Source: Syntrophales bacterium
Lineage (GTDB): Bacteria; Desulfobacterota; Syntrophia; Syntrophales; UBA8958
Direction of reading: 5' to 3'
Length of the DNA stretch: 5,337 nt
Assembly (NCBI GenBank): GCA_023231165.1
Contig: JALNVY010000173.1
Span: 1 to 5,337 of the forward strand
The notes beneath the pieces were generated by a model. It was not told where the DNA came from and made no database searches. It saw nothing but the letters and a program-made list of their open reading frames with translations. The position numbers were made by a program, and so were the translations under genes. This document shows positions 4,450 to 5,337 of the stretch, piece by piece (the first letter of the stretch is position 1; the number at the start of each line of letters is the position of its first letter).

Positions 4450-5142
4450 ATGTCGTATCTTTACAATAAGAGTTGGTACGTTGCTCTCGGCATTATGCTA
4501 CTCGTGTTGTTGGGAATAATGTGGTTCGGGTTTACGCAGGTGGTGCGTGCAGACGAACGGGGTTCCCGCCATCAAGAATTCAGGGATTCCAATTATGGCC
4601 ATAACCGTTACTACCCGTCTCGCGGTCAGTTCATTGCAACGCTGCCAAGCGGCCACCGGACCGTGTTTTATGGCAATAAACGATACTACTCCTACGGAGG
4701 CGTCTGGTATCGTCCGCAGGGACCGCGCTTCGTTGTCACTGCGCCTCCGTTCGGAATGATCGTTCCCGTTTTGCCTCCCTATTACGCGACGATCTGGATA
4801 GGCGGTCTACCTTATTATTATGCCAACGAAATCTACTACACTCAAGGTGCAGGTGGCTATATTGTCGTCGAGCCACCAAAGGGCGAAGTCAATCAGGCGC
4901 CCCCGTCGGCAGGCCAAATGTCGTCAGGACAGTTGTTCATCTATCCCCGCCAAGGTCAGAGCGAACAGAAGCAGGCAACTGATCGTTACGAGTGCCACCG
5001 CTGGGCGGTGAGCCAGACAGGCTACGATCCGATGACTCAGCCGCCTGCCAGTGTGCCCGCAGCCCAAATGAGCCAGAAGCGTGCGGACTACCAGCGGGCG
5101 ATGGGCGCCTGTCTCGATGGACTCGGGTACACTGTCAAATAG
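4450..5142 (+). CDS. Exported DUF6515-type protein with C-terminal Cys module
   Basis: This 230-residue protein has an N-terminal hydrophobic segment (about 10-28) and a likely signal-peptidase site VRA|DE (34/35). Residues about 53-142 are rich in Tyr, Gly and Pro (YPSRGQFIATLPSGHRTVFY, YYSYGGVWYRP, LPYYYANEIYY), the pattern of DUF6515, an uncharacterised envelope domain. After a Pro-rich linker (about 142-160), residues 162-230 repeat the module of the preceding lipoprotein: IYPRQGQ, DRYECHRWAVSQTGYDP (C182) and AMGACLDGLGYTV (C221). AAGGAGG at 4435-4441 is 8 nt before the ATG. It starts 43 nt after the lipoprotein stop with no terminator between, so the two are probably co-transcribed and may act together. 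Function unknown. Confidence 0.88.
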   Translation: MSYLYNKSWYVALGIMLLVLLGIMWFGFTQVVRADERGSRHQEFRDSNYGHNRYYPSRGQFIATLPSGHRTVFYGNKRYYSYGGVWYRPQGPRFVVTAPPFGMIVPVLPPYYATIWIGGLPYYYANEIYYTQGAGGYIVVEPPKGEVNQAPPSAGQMSSGQLFIYPRQGQSEQKQATDRYECHRWAVSQTGYDPMTQPPASVPAAQMSQKRADYQRAMGACLDGLGYTVK

Positions 5143-5184
5143 AAGGATACTGCCGGGTCGGACATTGCGAATAACAGCTACGTA

Positions 5185-5325
5185 GATTTAGAATCGGAAT
5201 TAGATGGCCCACCTCCCCTCAAAGCATCCCTCAACATGTTGAGGTTCCACCAAATATTGAGGCCAAACGAAGCATTCTACGCTTTTTGCGGTTCGCTCCT
5301 ACTTATCTAATCCATTGTTATTAAA
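5185..5325 (+). repeat. Control-region repeat, copy 2
   Basis: Block A (5185-5202) is identical to 789-806, block B (5211-5271) is 58/61 identical to 902-962, and block C (5314-5325) is identical to 1006-1017. The 42 bp between B and C are only loosely similar to copy 1, yet the length is kept. CTACGTAGATTTAG at its left edge looks like the arm of the 679-804 element with about 11 nt deleted. The copy follows the DUF6515 gene with no visible terminator and presumably belongs to a gene beyond the right edge. Confidence 0.75.
5217..5262. promoter_or_regulatory. CCTCAA half-site cluster with palindrome, second copy
   Basis: The palindrome CCTCAACATGTTGAGG recurs intact at 5229-5244, flanked by CCTCAA (5217-5222) and TTGAGG (5257-5262). 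Here all four half-sites are exact, whereas copy 1 has CTGAGG in the last. AATCAA at 5331-5336 could begin an IHF-like site cut by the window end, so a sigma-54 promoter is expected just downstream. This is inference by analogy with copy 1. Confidence 0.5.
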
Positions 5326-5337
5326 GGAATAATCAAA

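Noticed and set aside
5153..5169. GG-N10-GC spacing after the DUF6515 gene (possible fourth sigma-54 site)
   Set aside because: The GG and GC are correctly spaced, but the flanking TGGCAC positions are mostly lost, and the copy 2 enhancer lies downstream of it.

Overview
The window reads as chromosomal DNA from a Gram-negative bacterium. I would guess a Desulfobacterota / former Deltaproteobacteria lineage (Syntrophales- or Geobacter-like), but that is inference. The support is three near-consensus sigma-54 (-24/-12) promoters in 5.3 kb, a lipoprotein with a type II signal peptide, and a gene set (BON, CsbD, DUF3309, YtxH, UspA, DUF6515 families) common in such genomes. There is no rRNA, tRNA, transposase or CRISPR array, and all credible genes are on the + strand.

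Layout. (1) 1-669: a sigma-54 promoter drives a single gene for an exported Lys/Ala-rich repeat protein, closed by a strong intrinsic terminator. (2) 670-1154: a gene-free control region holding a 126-bp inverted-repeat element, a palindrome-bearing repeat, an IHF-like site and a second sigma-54 promoter. (3) 1155-3456: a run of short stress-type genes: a YtxH-like membrane protein, a possible small ORF, a triple-BON periplasmic protein, a large 18-bp-stem hairpin, a CsbD-like protein with an unusual tail, a 50-aa DUF3309 membrane protein overlapping that tail, and a universal stress protein. (4) 3457-3782: a third IHF-like site plus sigma-54 promoter with a long purine-rich leader. (5) 3783-5142: a glycine-zipper lipoprotein and an exported DUF6515-type protein that share a Cys-containing module. 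(6) 5143-5337: a second copy of the palindrome-bearing control region, cut off by the window end.

How it fits together. Each transcription unit starts with the same arrangement: possible upstream activator sites, an IHF-like site 21-31 bp before the -24 element, then a GG-N10-GC sigma-54 promoter. The products are mostly envelope or stress proteins, so the window looks like one sigma-54/IHF-controlled envelope-stress locus. The activator gene is not in the window. The most interesting signal is the duplicated control region (copies near 902-1017 and 5211-5325). Its palindromic core is 58/61 identical, and its spacing to a downstream AT-rich block is kept to within 1 bp although the sequence between has diverged. 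It predicts another sigma-54 promoter roughly 25 bp beyond the right edge of the window.
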